NCBI RefSeq assembly: GCF_000829055.1 | Contig: NZ_AP012544.1 | Coordinates: 1,488,001-1,552,000 of the forward strand | DNA length: 64,000 bases | From: Lacticaseibacillus casei DSM 20011 = JCM 1134 = ATCC 393 | GTDB taxonomy: Bacteria; Bacillota; Bacilli; Lactobacillales; Lactobacillaceae | Reading direction: 5' to 3' | Shown here: positions 9,975-19,782 of the stretch, in pieces | Position numbering within the stretch: position 1 is the stretch's first letter | Layout: each line of letters opens with the position of its first letter | Program-made: the position numbers and the translations under genes | Notes under the pieces: generated by a model | Seen by the model: only the letters and a program-made list of their open reading frames with translations | Databases searched by the model: none | Told to the model about the DNA's origin: nothing

Positions 9975-10038
9975 GGCGAGCTTGCTAAAATCTTCAGTGT
10001 TTTCGGTGTTTCTAGCCAGTGGCGGCCATTTTTTCAAG

Positions 10039-10066
10039 AAAAAAGAGCCGTTTAAATAAGCGGCTC
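10039..10066 (-). terminator. Terminator overlapping the 3' end of hemW
   Basis: GAGCCG (10045-10050) pairs with CGGCTC (10061-10066); on the minus strand a T6 run follows. The hairpin includes the hemW stop codon region. Confidence 0.82.
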
Positions 10067-11197
10067 GTCAAGCAAAAACTGTTGAAAGACTTCGTTGCCT
10101 AAAAACTTGCCCTTGTTAGTCAGCCGGATGAAGCCATCATCGCGCTGTAACAAGCCTTGGCTTTCCAACTCAGGTACGGTCTCGCCATAAACGGCATCAA
10201 CGGTCAGATGATAGCGCTGATAGAAGCGTTTTTCACTTACGCCGCGCATGGTTCGCAAGCCAAGGAACATTTCTTCTTCAATTTGTTCGGAAACCGGAAC
10301 CAAATGATGAGCCAAAACCGGTAAATGATCGGTGTGAAGCGGCGTTAGGTACTGTTTGATCGGGCCATAATTGTGATACCGATCGCGACCGAGATAACCA
10401 AACGCACCAGCTCCAAAGCCGAAGTACTTGTCATTTTGCCAGTAAAGCAGATTGTGTTGGCATTGATAACCATCTTTGGCAAAATTGCTGATTTCATATT
10501 GATGTCTGCCATGTGCTTCCATTAAATCAATGGCATCCTGGTACATATCGGCTTCGACATCCTGCGTTGGCGAGCGCAATTTGCCTTGGCGCATCAAATT
10601 ATAAAAAATGGTTTTCCGTTCAAGAATAAGTGAATACGTCGAATAATGCGGCAAATCTAAATCGAGGGCTTTTTGTAGACTATTTAAAAAGTCGTCCCGG
10701 TTTTGATCAGGTAATCGGAAAATCAAATCAATCGACAGATTATCAAACCCGACTTTTCTGGCATTGGCAATCGCGGCATACACATCTTTGGCGCGATGAA
10801 TCCGCCCGATCCGTTTGAGAACATCATCATTAAAAGACTGGACCCCGATCGAAAGCCGATTAACGCCATAGTCATGTAAAACCTGCAACTTATCGGTCGT
10901 CAGCAAATCATTGGGATTCGCCTCAAACGTGAATTCACCAGAATCGAAGTGTAAAATGTCGTGGATACCCTGGCAAAGTTTCGCCAACTGTTTAGGCGTC
11001 AGAGTTGTAGGTGTCCCGCCGCCGACATACACCGTTTCGATTTTCTCATCAGGGTGCTCAGCCATGACCATTCGCATTTCTTTAAGCAACATCGCAACAT
11101 AGTCATCAACCGGCTGTCCTTCAATGAAGACTTTATTGAAATCACAGTAGTAACAAATATGTTCGCAAAACGGAATATGAATATATGCGCCTGCCAT
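10052..11197 (-). CDS. hemW: Radical SAM haem chaperone HemW-like protein, 381 aa
   Basis: Member of the HemN/HemW radical SAM family. The iron-sulfur motif CxxxCxxC is at Cys11, Cys15 and Cys18. A GGGTP motif follows at about residue 60 and the C-terminal HemN domain is present. By family knowledge this oxygen-independent coproporphyrinogen-oxidase-like type acts as a haem chaperone rather than an oxidase. An upstream in-frame extension was rejected: the ATG at 11197 has GGAAGGG before it and begins MAGAYIHIPF, the family start. It lies one base after the ribF stop codon, so it is coupled to truB-ribF. Confidence 0.92.
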   Translation of the reverse strand: MAGAYIHIPFCEHICYYCDFNKVFIEGQPVDDYVAMLLKEMRMVMAEHPDEKIETVYVGGGTPTTLTPKQLAKLCQGIHDILHFDSGEFTFEANPNDLLTTDKLQVLHDYGVNRLSIGVQSFNDDVLKRIGRIHRAKDVYAAIANARKVGFDNLSIDLIFRLPDQNRDDFLNSLQKALDLDLPHYSTYSLILERKTIFYNLMRQGKLRSPTQDVEADMYQDAIDLMEAHGRHQYEISNFAKDGYQCQHNLLYWQNDKYFGFGAGAFGYLGRDRYHNYGPIKQYLTPLHTDHLPVLAHHLVPVSEQIEEEMFLGLRTMRGVSEKRFYQRYHLTVDAVYGETVPELESQGLLQRDDGFIRLTNKGKFLGNEVFQQFLLDEPLI

Positions 11198-11198
11198 T

Positions 11199-12143
11199 TT
11201 AACCCTTCCTCGCGAAATACTGACGGACTGCCGTTTCATCTTTCTTTAATTGGGTAATCAGGCCTTCTGCATTGGCAAATTTCACTTCACCGCGCAGATA
11301 GTGGTACCAACGAACCTGGACAGTTTTGCCATAGATCATGCGGCTAAAATCGAGCAGATTAATCTCAAGCGTCACATCGCGATCACTGCCAAAAGTGACA
11401 TTGCGGCCAATCGAAGCCATCCCCAGATACCAAGTACCATCCACGTTTACCGTCACGGCATAAATCCCGATGCCAGGAAGCCACTGCTGACCTAATGTTG
11501 CCAGATTAATGGTCGGAAAGCCAAGTTCTCGACCACGGGCTTCGCCATGCACCACTTTGCCAGTCGTTAAATAAGCGTACCCTAATAGCTCGTTTGCCGT
11601 ATCTATATCACCTTGATCCAACGCATCACGAATCCGGGTCGAACTGACTTTTGCACCATCTTCGGCCAACTTAGGTACGCTAACAACTTCAAACCTGCCA
11701 TGCGCGTAGTCGGGCAACAACGCCATATTGGCAATCGCGCGTTTACCGTAAGTATAGTCAAAACCGGCCACAACTGTATCGGCTTTCAGGCCCACCAAAT
11801 ACTGATCCACAAACGCTTGCGGCGATAAGGCAGCAAATTCTGGTGTAAAGTGAACAAAATACAACAAATCCACGCCTAATTGCCGCATTAAATCAATCTT
11901 TTCGTCACGCGTTGACAGATACTGAATCGTTGTTTTACTAACGCCGCGATAGACAACAGCCGGATGAATATCAAATGTCATCACGGCTAACGGCAATTTT
12001 TGGGCTAAAGCAATTTGCTTTCCTGCTTTAATCACGGCTTGATGACCGCGATGTACGCCATCAAAGAAACCCAGCGTTAAAACAATGGGCTGTGGCGGCG
12101 CCGCTGATGCTTGCAACGGCGGGTGAATATCAATGACTTCCAT
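11199..12143 (-). CDS. ribF: Bifunctional riboflavin kinase / FAD synthetase RibF, 314 aa
   Basis: RibF phosphorylates riboflavin to FMN and adenylates it to FAD. The N-terminal FAD-synthetase domain has GFFDGVHRGH at residues 25-34 and SSTRIRDAL near 160; the C-terminal kinase domain has GRELGFPTINL and the late EINLLDFSRMIYG segment. The ATG at 12143 has GAGAGA at 8 bases; an in-frame TTG three bases earlier is less likely. Its start lies 5 bases past the truB stop, indicating one transcript. Confidence 0.97.
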   Translation of the reverse strand: MEVIDIHPPLQASAAPPQPIVLTLGFFDGVHRGHQAVIKAGKQIALAQKLPLAVMTFDIHPAVVYRGVSKTTIQYLSTRDEKIDLMRQLGVDLLYFVHFTPEFAALSPQAFVDQYLVGLKADTVVAGFDYTYGKRAIANMALLPDYAHGRFEVVSVPKLAEDGAKVSSTRIRDALDQGDIDTANELLGYAYLTTGKVVHGEARGRELGFPTINLATLGQQWLPGIGIYAVTVNVDGTWYLGMASIGRNVTFGSDRDVTLEINLLDFSRMIYGKTVQVRWYHYLRGEVKFANAEGLITQLKKDETAVRQYFARKG

Positions 12144-12148
12144 CAAAA

Positions 12149-13057
12149 TTATCTCTCATTCTTCTCATTTGCTAAAAACATAATATCCGGGCGATACTGG
12201 TGTTTTTCGAACCGATAAATGGCTTTCAAAACGCCATCGTAATGTAGCCGAACCCGTGGTCCATCCAACTGAAGGGTCAAAAATCGGCCGTGTCGGACAT
12301 CGTCATACTGGTCGTCTGTCAAATCAACTTTCGGCAACTCAGCAAACGCAACATCAATCGGTTGGATCACTGACGCTAAGGTGCCGTCAGCAATATGTTG
12401 CCCCAAGGCTTCAAGACTGACCGCTTGGGCTAATGTAAAGCCGCCGCTTTTAATCCGCGTCAATTGGCTCATTACCGCAGCGACGCCTAGCGATTGGCCA
12501 ACATCAACTGCCAAGGTTCGGATATAGGTCCCCTTAGACACCGCAGCCTCAAAACGAAAACGTTGGATCCCTTGAGTTGCATTGAAAACCGGTTCACTGG
12601 TTCGCTCAAACCGTTTTACCGTTACCTGACGTTTTGGCCGTTCAACTGTCTCGCCGGCCCGGGCATATTCATACAGTCGCCTGCCGTTGACTTTGACTGC
12701 TGAAAACATTGGCGGTACTTGGGTAATCTCGCCTGTCCATTGCGTGAGCACCTGATCCAGTTCAAGCACCGCGACCGGCTCGACCAGCGGCGTTCGCTTC
12801 ACCACCTCACCATCAAGATCTTCAGTGGTCGTTGCAAAGCCAAGTGTGATTTCGCCGGTATAAATTTTGCCACTGGCCATTAATTGGGGCACAGCTTTGG
12901 TTGCCGCGCCAATCGCGAGCGGCAAAACACCGTCAACGTTTGGGTCAAGCGTGCCGGAATGACCGATTTTTTTAATGTGAAGAAGCTTGCGTGCATGATA
13001 AACGGCATCGGCACTGGTCATGCCGGTCGGTTTATACAGCGGAAGAATGCCGTTCAT
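12149..13057 (-). CDS. truB: tRNA pseudouridine-55 synthase TruB, 302 aa
   Basis: Makes the universal pseudouridine 55 in the T arm of tRNA. SGTLDPNVDGVLPLAIG contains the catalytic aspartate (D38). The family motifs VPPMFSAVKVNGRRLYEYAR and RCSKGTYIRTL-like VSKGTYIRTLAVD are both visible. Length is normal. The start ATG follows GAAAGGAG. It heads truB-ribF-hemW, 54 bases downstream of the terC-family gene. Confidence 0.98.
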   Translation of the reverse strand: MNGILPLYKPTGMTSADAVYHARKLLHIKKIGHSGTLDPNVDGVLPLAIGAATKAVPQLMASGKIYTGEITLGFATTTEDLDGEVVKRTPLVEPVAVLELDQVLTQWTGEITQVPPMFSAVKVNGRRLYEYARAGETVERPKRQVTVKRFERTSEPVFNATQGIQRFRFEAAVSKGTYIRTLAVDVGQSLGVAAVMSQLTRIKSGGFTLAQAVSLEALGQHIADGTLASVIQPIDVAFAELPKVDLTDDQYDDVRHGRFLTLQLDGPRVRLHYDGVLKAIYRFEKHQYRPDIMFLANEKNER

Positions 13058-13111
13058 GAATTCGGCTCCTTTCAGTTTTCGGAATTAAAAAACGTTAATT
13101 GTTGTATCTCA

Positions 13112-13861
13112 TCAAGCTTTGGGCTTGGTATACATGCTGCGATGGTGCTTGGCATGGACCGCATGGCGCCATCCCGCCCAAATGAAAATCAGCACGACCG
13201 AAATCGAAAAGAGCCAGTCCGGCGTTTTAACGTTGATCATAGGCAAACTCAATCCAAGCTTGATGGCAATGAGACCAACAAGGACATACGCCGCGGTTTC
13301 CAATTCAGGTACCCGGTCAATGAAGGTCGTGATCACTTGGGCAACGATCCGCATCGCCAAAATACCCAAGCAACCGCCGATTAAAACAATGACCGGATTA
13401 CTGGAGACGGCCAAAGCTGCCAAGATTGAATCCACCGAGAAAACAATATCGAGGCTTTCAATTTGAAAAACCGTACCCCATAAACCATGGGCACGTTTAG
13501 CCTTTTTGTCTGTACTACTTTTAGGATGACGAACCGCATAAAAATAGCTGGCACTCATCCATACCAGATACAAAGCGCCAAGTGCCTTAATCGGCCAAAA
13601 CTGTAATAAGTAAGTTCCCAGTCCGATGGCAATGAAGCGAAACAGATACGCCCCACCCATGCCATACATCAAGGCCTTTTTACGGTCCGACTCAGCCTTA
13701 AGCTGTTCGGTCTGGGCAGCGAGAACAACCGCATTATCAACGGAGAGCATACATTCTAAAAGGATTAAGCTAAAAATCGTGACTAAGCCACTGACCGAAA
13801 AAGCCAGCTGCCAGTTGTGGATAGAAAAGAATGGTCCGTATAAGGCCCCTAAAAACTTGAT
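13112..13861 (-). CDS. TerC-family integral membrane protein, about 249 aa, likely non-canonical start
   Basis: TerC-family proteins are multi-span membrane proteins linked to metal (manganese) efflux and tellurite resistance. Seven to eight hydrophobic segments are visible, with the family motif LECMLSVDNAVVLA in the first ones and DIVFSVDSILAALAVS in the middle. The open frame reaches 13984, but a TATAAT promoter (13890-13895) lies inside that extension. There is no ATG, GTG or TTG between it and membrane segment 1. An ATC at 13861, nine bases after AAGGGA, would give MKFLGALYGPFF. The gene is inserted between rbfA and truB; the start is my inference. Confidence 0.85.
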   Translation of the reverse strand: MKFLGALYGPFFSIHNWQLAFSVSGLVTIFSLILLECMLSVDNAVVLAAQTEQLKAESDRKKALMYGMGGAYLFRFIAIGLGTYLLQFWPIKALGALYLVWMSASYFYAVRHPKSSTDKKAKRAHGLWGTVFQIESLDIVFSVDSILAALAVSSNPVIVLIGGCLGILAMRIVAQVITTFIDRVPELETAAYVLVGLIAIKLGLSLPMINVKTPDWLFSISVVLIFIWAGWRHAVHAKHHRSMYTKPKA

Positions 13862-13889
13862 CGTGATTCTTCCCTTCTCAATGCTTATT

Positions 13890-13918
13890 ATTATACCGTT
13901 CAAGCCAGGAAAGCTAAA
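13890..13918 (-). promoter_or_regulatory. Promoter of the terC-family gene
   Basis: Minus strand TATAAT (13890-13895) with a poor TTTAGC 17 bases upstream (13913-13918). A start of transcription near 13883 leaves a leader of about 22 bases, too short for a manganese riboswitch. Confidence 0.6.
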
Positions 13919-13982
13919 GCGGCTATTGCGAGAAAAAGAAGACTGCTCGTTGCATGATGATGTTATTGAAAATTGGTGCACC

Positions 13983-14015
13983 AAAAAAGGATCCAGTCTT
14001 TGCGACTGAACCCTT
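13983..14015 (-). terminator. Terminator of rbfA
   Basis: Minus strand AAGGGTTCAGTC pairs with GACTGGATCCTT over a 5-base loop and is followed by TTTT. It ends the rimP-to-rbfA operon. Confidence 0.85.
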
Positions 14016-14030
14016 TCTGGTTGAACAACG

Positions 14031-14384
14031 CTATTCTAAATTCTTGCGCCGCACTTCGTTAATTAACTGATCAATACGGGCACCATACTGAACGGATTTG
14101 TCTTGAGCAAATTCGATTTCCGGCACCTTGAACAGCCGAATCCGCTGCCCGACTTCACGCCGAATCAGTCCACTGGCTTTATCCAAACCGGTTTGGGCTG
14201 CTTCGACTTTATCAGGTGCATCATCGAGAATACTGTAGAAAATGGTGGCATGTTGCAGATCACCGGTCAGTTTGACTCCGGTAATCGTCACGCCTTTGAC
14301 CCGCGGATCGTTAACATCCTTTAACAAGATATCATCAACTTCACGTTGGATCTGAGTCTCAACTCGACCGATACGATGCTTCAT
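14031..14384 (-). CDS. rbfA: 30S ribosome-binding factor RbfA, 117 aa
   Basis: RbfA assists late 30S maturation and 16S rRNA processing. MKHRIGRVETQIQREVDDIL starts the protein, followed by the KH-like fold with DPRVKGVTITGVKLTGDL and a VPEIEF-type strand near residue 92. The longer in-frame start at 14480 would translate the palindromic repeat and was rejected; ATG 14384 has AGGAGG 10 bases upstream. Last gene of the nusA-infB operon, separated from infB by repeat copy B. Confidence 0.97.
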   Translation of the reverse strand: MKHRIGRVETQIQREVDDILLKDVNDPRVKGVTITGVKLTGDLQHATIFYSILDDAPDKVEAAQTGLDKASGLIRREVGQRIRLFKVPEIEFAQDKSVQYGARIDQLINEVRRKNLE

Positions 14385-14403
14385 CTGCGAATTACCTCCT
14401 GTT

Positions 14404-14518
14404 GAGCGTGAGCCGGCGCGCTTAGAAGCCGAAGTGTAAGTGGCCTTGGGCGTGATGGCGCTCTTTGCCATTGCGACCAAGGTCCTTACACGCAGGCTTC
14501 TGCGCCGGCGAACGCGTT
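14404..14518. repeat. Dispersed palindromic element, copy B
   Basis: About 115 bp inside the infB-rbfA gap, with no terminator, so it should be transcribed as part of the operon mRNA. Arms GAGCGTGAGCCGGCGCG and CGCCGGCGAACGCGTT pair; the middle arm GAAGCC pairs with GGCTTC; the core stem is GTGTAAG to CTTACAC. One end abuts the rbfA ribosome site. Confidence 0.9.
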
Positions 14519-14587
14519 ATGGTGGAGCGTTCGTCAACTTTTCACAGCCAGCAAACGCCTTTCCCTTAAATGACTTCCGTACACTGT

Positions 14588-17371
14588 TTACTTAACCGGT
14601 ACTTCTTCCATTGTAAAGGCCTCGATCTGATCACCGACTTTAATATCATTATAATTCTCAATGGTCAGCCCGAGTTCAAAGCCTTGGCGAACCTGCTTGA
14701 CATCATCTTTAAACCGACGAAGTGAACCAAGTTTGCCTTCATACTTGACAATACCATCACGGATGAGGCGAACGCCGGCATCGCGGGTAATATACCCGGA
14801 GTCAACGTAACCACCGACAACCGTGCCGACTTTGGAAACCGGAATCGTTTCACGAACGGTGACCGTACCGATAACCTTCTCTTCATAAGTTGGCTCCAGC
14901 ATACCCTTCATCGCAGACTCGACTTCTTCGATTGCCTTGTAGATGACACTGTGCAAGCGAATATCAACATCATCTTGTTCCGCCTGCGCCTTAGCCATTG
15001 CTGTCGGCCGAACATTGAAGCCAATGATGATGGCATTACTTGCTGCAGCCAGTGTCACATCACTTTCATTAATCGCACCAACTGCTTGGTGGATAATGTT
15101 GACCCGAACGCCTTTGACTTCAATCTTCTCAAGACTACCTGCCAAAGCTTCAACAGATCCTTGGACATCCGCCTTAATGATGACGTCAACTTCTTTGAGT
15201 TGACCCTCTTTCATTGTTTCAAACAGATTATCCAAAGTGACATGGGTCGTGTTCTTACGTTCTTCTTCTTGAGCCCGTTTTGCCCGTTCTTCACCGGCAG
15301 CCCGTGCAGTCCGTTCATCCGCAAAGACAACGAACTTATCAGCGGATTGAGGCACGTCGTTAAGCCCAGTAATTTCGACTGGCATGGATGGCAACGCATC
15401 CTTGACCCGGCGACCATGATCGTTGGTCATGGCACGTACACGGCCAAAGGTATTTCCGACAACAATCGGATCGCCGGTATGCAAGGTCCCTTGTTGAACC
15501 AAAACCGTTGCAACCGGTCCCTTACCTTTATCCAAACGTGCTTCGATGACCGTACCGACAGCTCGCTGATCAGGGTTAGCCTTCAATTCGAGCACATCCG
15601 CTTCCAGTAAGATCATTTCCAATAATTCGTCAATGTTCTTACCGAATTTAGCTGAGATTTTGACAAAAATCGTGTCGCCGCCCCAGTCTTCTGGAATCAG
15701 CCCATATTCGGTCAATTGCTCCATGACGTGTTCCGGATTAGCACCTGGTTTATCGATTTTGTTGACCGCCACAATGATCGGCGCCTTGGCAGCCTGGGCG
15801 TGATGAATCGCTTCAATCGTTTGCGGCATCACACCATCGTCAGCAGCAACCACAAGGACAACAATATCGGTAATATCGGCACCGCGCGCCCGCATGTTGG
15901 TGAAGGCCGCATGCCCCGGAGTATCAAGGAACGTAATCAACCGATCGCGTAATTTAACCTGATACGCGCCAATATGCTGCGTAATGCCACCGGCTTCGCC
16001 TTCAGTCACGTGCGTATGCCGTAACTTGTCCAGCAAGGTTGTTTTACCATGGTCAACGTGCCCCATGATCGTCACAACTGGCGGCCGTGGCTGCAAGTTG
16101 TCTTGGCTCTTGTTTTCTTCTTCGAACACTTTGTCCAAATCGGAAATGTCTTCATGAACCTTTTCCTTCGCGTCAATACCATAATCGGTAGCCAAAAGTT
16201 CGATGGTATCTTTGTCCAGACTCTGGTTCTGGTTGACCATCACGCCCAACATAAACAGTTTCTTGATTAATTCAGCTGGTTCACGATGAAGAATCTTGCC
16301 CAGTTCCTGAGCATTCATCCCAACTTCATAATTCAAGACTTCTGGTAACGGCCGCTCTTTGCGCTGTGGCATTTCCTTCTTCGGCTGGCTCTGCTGACGG
16401 CGCTTGTTCTTCTTGTTGCGCCGGTTGCTGTTGCGGTTAAACCCGTTGCGATTCCCAAAGCTGTTGCCGCGACCAAAGTTGTTATTCCCACCACCGCGCC
16501 GACTATTGCGGTTGTCCTGACTGCCGACCGTTGCTGGTTTGGCAGCTGGCGTAACGGCAGCCGGTTTTGTAAAGCGTTGATTGGTTTTTGCAGCTGGTTG
16601 TTCGGTGCGAGGACGCTGTTCTGTCCGTTGCGGCCGTTGTTCCGTCTGTGGCCGCTGTTTTGCACGAGTCGATTCAGAGCGTTCAGGACGTTTACTCGCT
16701 ACAGCCGGTTTAGCTTCTTGTTGACGCTTTGGCTGTTTCCGTTCGGATTCCGGCTTGACGAATTTCCCGCCATTTCCGGCGACCGGACGCGGATTACCGT
16801 TAGCTGCGGTCGGGCGGCCGGCACGTGGCATTGGGCCGGTCACACGCTGGTTGTCAAACCGGCGATTACGATCGCGCCGATTGCGATCATTCGGCCGATT
16901 GTTATTCGCAGAACGGTTGTTATTGTTGCTGCGATTGGTGTTCCGGTTTCCTGTCTTAGCAGCCGCTGCCGGTTGCTCGCCACCGCGGTTGTGATTCCCG
17001 GACTTATGCGCTGTCTGGGTGCCCCGTGGCCGCAAAATCGTTGACTTACTTAAAATGATTTTACCGTCAGCAGTTTTGTTGGACCGTGCCGGCTTATGCT
17101 CATGCCGGGTCGGTTTTTCTGCAGCTGCATGCTGATTATCTTTAGCACTTGTAGACGCTGCTGACTTGGTCGGTTTAGCAGCCGCGGATGTTGAAGGTGT
17201 TTTAGCTGCTGAAGACTTGCTCAACACCCCTTTGATTTTTGCTTCCTGATCTTGATCGATCGAGGACATGTGATTCTTGACTTCGATACCCAAGTTCTTG
17301 GCGATATCGATCACGTCTTTATTATCGACGTGCATTTCTTTGGCAAATTCATAAACGCGTTTTTTGCCCAT
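14588..17371 (-). CDS. infB: Translation initiation factor IF-2, 927 aa
   Basis: GTPase that brings initiator tRNA to the ribosome. The N-terminal IF2_N module (about 1-55) is followed by a very long low-complexity linker, about 60-345, rich in Asn, Arg, Gln, Ala and Pro. A second IF2_N-like module (about 350-400) precedes the G domain, which has [18 protein letters not shown] and NKIDKP. Domains II-IV complete it. The asparagine/arginine-rich linker is longer than in most relatives and is the part expected to vary. It is 20 bases downstream of ylxQ. Confidence 0.98.
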   Translation of the reverse strand: MGKKRVYEFAKEMHVDNKDVIDIAKNLGIEVKNHMSSIDQDQEAKIKGVLSKSSAAKTPSTSAAAKPTKSAASTSAKDNQHAAAEKPTRHEHKPARSNKTADGKIILSKSTILRPRGTQTAHKSGNHNRGGEQPAAAAKTGNRNTNRSNNNNRSANNNRPNDRNRRDRNRRFDNQRVTGPMPRAGRPTAANGNPRPVAGNGGKFVKPESERKQPKRQQEAKPAVASKRPERSESTRAKQRPQTEQRPQRTEQRPRTEQPAAKTNQRFTKPAAVTPAAKPATVGSQDNRNSRRGGGNNNFGRGNSFGNRNGFNRNSNRRNKKNKRRQQSQPKKEMPQRKERPLPEVLNYEVGMNAQELGKILHREPAELIKKLFMLGVMVNQNQSLDKDTIELLATDYGIDAKEKVHEDISDLDKVFEEENKSQDNLQPRPPVVTIMGHVDHGKTTLLDKLRHTHVTEGEAGGITQHIGAYQVKLRDRLITFLDTPGHAAFTNMRARGADITDIVVLVVAADDGVMPQTIEAIHHAQAAKAPIIVAVNKIDKPGANPEHVMEQLTEYGLIPEDWGGDTIFVKISAKFGKNIDELLEMILLEADVLELKANPDQRAVGTVIEARLDKGKGPVATVLVQQGTLHTGDPIVVGNTFGRVRAMTNDHGRRVKDALPSMPVEITGLNDVPQSADKFVVFADERTARAAGEERAKRAQEEERKNTTHVTLDNLFETMKEGQLKEVDVIIKADVQGSVEALAGSLEKIEVKGVRVNIIHQAVGAINESDVTLAAASNAIIIGFNVRPTAMAKAQAEQDDVDIRLHSVIYKAIEEVESAMKGMLEPTYEEKVIGTVTVRETIPVSKVGTVVGGYVDSGYITRDAGVRLIRDGIVKYEGKLGSLRRFKDDVKQVRQGFELGLTIENYNDIKVGDQIEAFTMEEVPVK

Positions 17372-17391
17372 TTCTTCACGCTCCCTGCAAT

Positions 17392-17691
17392 TTAGGTGAG
17401 CAGCTCTTGCATCTTCTTGGCGAAGCCTGCATCTGCCACGGCAATGATTGAACGATCACTACCGATAGCCTGTGATAAGTCCATTTTGGAGAATACTGTC
17501 ACCAAAGGAACTTTATAGTAGCTGCTTTTATCGGAAAACTTCTTGCGGGTATTGGCACTTGCATCACTGGCGACAAACACCAGCTTTGCATCACCGGAAC
17601 GAATCACTCCTAACACCAGTTGGTCACCGGTGGTTAAGCGACTGGCGCGGCGGGCCAATCCCAATAAATTCAAAACGGCTTGTTTTTGCAT
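17392..17691 (-). CDS. ylxQ: L7Ae-family RNA-binding protein YlxQ, 99 aa
   Basis: Member of the L7Ae/L30e/Gadd45 kink-turn-binding family. Visible features: [27 protein letters not shown] near the start, then [17 protein letters not shown], typical of the family. It lies between ylxR and infB, 2 bases after the ylxR stop codon, as in most Firmicutes. The exact RNA target in this lineage is not known. Confidence 0.93.
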   Translation of the reverse strand: MQKQAVLNLLGLARRASRLTTGDQLVLGVIRSGDAKLVFVASDASANTRKKFSDKSSYYKVPLVTVFSKMDLSQAIGSDRSIIAVADAGFAKKMQELLT

Positions 17692-17693
17692 GG

Positions 17694-17987
17694 TTACTTG
17701 CCGAATAGTTCCTGACGCGCCTTTTGGTGATCGACATAAGCAAAAAGATCATCATAAAAGGTCGGGTCAATGGTGATACCGAAGGCTGCGTCAATCAGTT
17801 TCTTTCCCTTGGCCTGTTTCACAGCATCAGGATTCAACGCTACATATGCGCCCCGTCCTGCTGCTTTGCCAGTCGGATCGATTGCAACAACATTTTCCTT
17901 GTTCTTAACGATGCGAACAAGTTCTTTTTTGGGCATCATCGTATTGCTTAGCAAGTCCTTGCGCATTGGAATCTTACGCTTTTTCAT
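17694..17987 (-). CDS. ylxR: YlxR-family RNA-binding protein (RnpM), 97 aa
   Basis: Short basic protein of the DUF448/YlxR family, reported in related bacteria to modulate RNase P. The family signature is visible as MRKDLLSNTMMPKKELVRIV at 8-27 and GRGAYVALN near residue 47. It starts 11 bases after the nusA stop and is followed at once by ylxQ. Note the signature cysteine of many relatives (CVxC-type) is not present here. Confidence 0.92.
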   Translation of the reverse strand: MKKRKIPMRKDLLSNTMMPKKELVRIVKNKENVVAIDPTGKAAGRGAYVALNPDAVKQAKGKKLIDAAFGITIDPTFYDDLFAYVDHQKARQELFGK

Positions 17988-17998
17988 GGCTCGCCTCC

Positions 17999-19210
17999 TT
18001 ATGCCTGTGACTGGTCATCAGCGTTTGGGGTGACCGGTGTTGCCTCGGATGTGTCATCCGATTGTTCGGCTTCGGTTGGTTCATCGCTAGCTGCCTCGGT
18101 GTTGTCGACCTGATCATCTGACGCCTCTGCTGCTTCAGCTTCCGCCTCTGACAACTCATCGTCATCCACGAATTCAACTTCGGATTCTGGCTTAATATCG
18201 ATCTTATAACCAGTCAACTTTGCGGCAAGCCGCGCATTTTGACCTTTTTTACCGATGGCCAGTGACAGCTGATAATCAGGAACGATCACGGTTGCCGAAC
18301 GGTCATTATCTTCATCGTTGAACTGAACCGCGATGACCTGGGCCGGATTCAAGGCATTGGCGATGTAATCGGCAGGATCTTCTTCCCATTGAACAACATC
18401 CATATTTTCGCCTGACAACTCATTGACTACCGCCTGCACCCGAGCACCGCGCGGGCCAACCGTTGTGCCGACAGCATCGACAGCATCATTAGTCGCCCGA
18501 ACCGCAATCTTCGTCCGATCGCCAGGTTCACGCGCAATGTTGACAATTTCAACCGTACCGTCGAAAATCTCCGGAACTTCTTGCTCAAACAAGCGTTTAA
18601 CCAAGCCCGGATGCGTTCGACTAACGAAGACTTGCGGGCCTTTGCTGGTATTTTCGACCTTGGTCACATAAACCTTGATGCGATCGTGTGCCTCATACTT
18701 CTCGTTTGGCATCTGATCTTGGCGGCCTAAAACGGCTTCGATCTTACCTAAGTTAACGTAGATGAACCGATTATCGCGCCGCTCGACGACCCCTTGTAAA
18801 ATTTCATCTTCATACTGAGAATACTCATCATAGACAATACTGCGTTCGGCTTCCCGCACACGCTGCATAATCACCTGCTTGGCAGTTTGGGCAGCGATTC
18901 GTCCGAAGTCCTTCGGGGTGACTTCGAATTTGATTTTGTCGCCGATTTCGTAAGCCTTATTGATTGCCAAAGCTTCCTTGAGGCTTACTTCCAGTCGCGA
19001 ATCAAAAACTTCATCAGTTACCTCTTTGACAGCATAGACATGGATGTCGCCTTGTTTAGGATCAAATTCCACATCGACATTTTGCGCCTGATTGTAATTA
19101 CGCTTATACGCGGAAACCAGTGCGGCTTCCAAAGCTTCGATCACAACCTCTTTCTTAACGCCTTTTTCTTGCTCTAAGGCGTCAAGTGCTTGGATCATTT
19201 CCTTTGACAT
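17999..19210 (-). CDS. nusA: Transcription termination/antitermination factor NusA, 403 aa
   Basis: Binds RNA polymerase and modulates pausing and termination. The N-terminal polymerase-binding domain is at about 1-125, followed by S1 (about 130-200, ILQGVVERRDNRFIYVNLG) and two KH domains, with GPRGARVQAVVNEL and AIGKKGQNARLAAKLTG. A C-terminal acidic tail of about 50 residues replaces the Gram-negative repeats. It is the second gene of the rimP operon, whose leader holds a terminator-like hairpin; NusA autoregulation is possible. Confidence 0.98.
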   Translation of the reverse strand: MSKEMIQALDALEQEKGVKKEVVIEALEAALVSAYKRNYNQAQNVDVEFDPKQGDIHVYAVKEVTDEVFDSRLEVSLKEALAINKAYEIGDKIKFEVTPKDFGRIAAQTAKQVIMQRVREAERSIVYDEYSQYEDEILQGVVERRDNRFIYVNLGKIEAVLGRQDQMPNEKYEAHDRIKVYVTKVENTSKGPQVFVSRTHPGLVKRLFEQEVPEIFDGTVEIVNIAREPGDRTKIAVRATNDAVDAVGTTVGPRGARVQAVVNELSGENMDVVQWEEDPADYIANALNPAQVIAVQFNDEDNDRSATVIVPDYQLSLAIGKKGQNARLAAKLTGYKIDIKPESEVEFVDDDELSEAEAEAAEASDDQVDNTEAASDEPTEAEQSDDTSEATPVTPNADDQSQA

Positions 19211-19226
19211 GCTTTTCTTACCTCCA

Positions 19227-19706
19227 CTAGAATTCGATCGCCAACCGTGCAGAAGCGATCAATTTTCGGTCGATGACCTGATCGAATTTGCGGCTTTTAT
19301 CTTTAACCGTTAATGTCAACTGGTCAGGTTTCAGATCTTTCAAAGTACCTTCGAAGATTTTCTTACCGTCCAGCTTCTTGAATAGCGAGACATGAATGTA
19401 GTCGCCGACTGCCTGCTCATAATCCATCTCACGTTTCAACGGTCGCTCGGCACCGGGACTGGACACTTCAAGGAAGTATTGTTGCGGAATCGGATCCGGG
19501 TCCATACTGTCCAGTTTCTCGGACAAAGCTTCGCTGACCAACACACATTCATCCAGTGTGATGCCACCTGGCTTGTCGATATACACCCGCAAGTACCAGC
19601 CGCCGCCTTCCTTCACAAATTCGACATCCGTGAGGTAAAAATGATGGTCGTCCAAAATCGGTTTGACCAAAGCGGTCACGGTTTCAACAACCGATTGCGT
19701 ACTCAA
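19227..19706 (-). CDS. rimP: Ribosome maturation factor RimP, 159 aa
   Basis: RimP assists 30S assembly. The N-terminal domain has [26 protein letters not shown] features ([17 protein letters not shown]), and [11 protein letters not shown] marks the family. The start is TTG at 19706, seven bases after AAGGAGG. The upstream GTG at 19730 was rejected because the ribosome-binding site itself would be coding. First gene of the nusA-infB operon. Confidence 0.96.
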   Translation of the reverse strand: MSTQSVVETVTALVKPILDDHHFYLTDVEFVKEGGGWYLRVYIDKPGGITLDECVLVSEALSEKLDSMDPDPIPQQYFLEVSSPGAERPLKREMDYEQAVGDYIHVSLFKKLDGKKIFEGTLKDLKPDQLTLTVKDKSRKFDQVIDRKLIASARLAIEF

Positions 19707-19782
19707 GCCACCGCCTCCTTTATTGTTCACTCAAGACTTTTGATTCTAACGGTTGCCAGACAAACATCATGACGTTCGCCAA

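Noticed and set aside
11130..11239. Earlier start of hemW at 11239
   Set aside because: Would overlap ribF by 40 bases and lacks a ribosome site; ATG 11197 has one.
14385..14480. N-terminal extension of rbfA
   Set aside because: It would translate repeat copy B; AGGAGG points to the later ATG.
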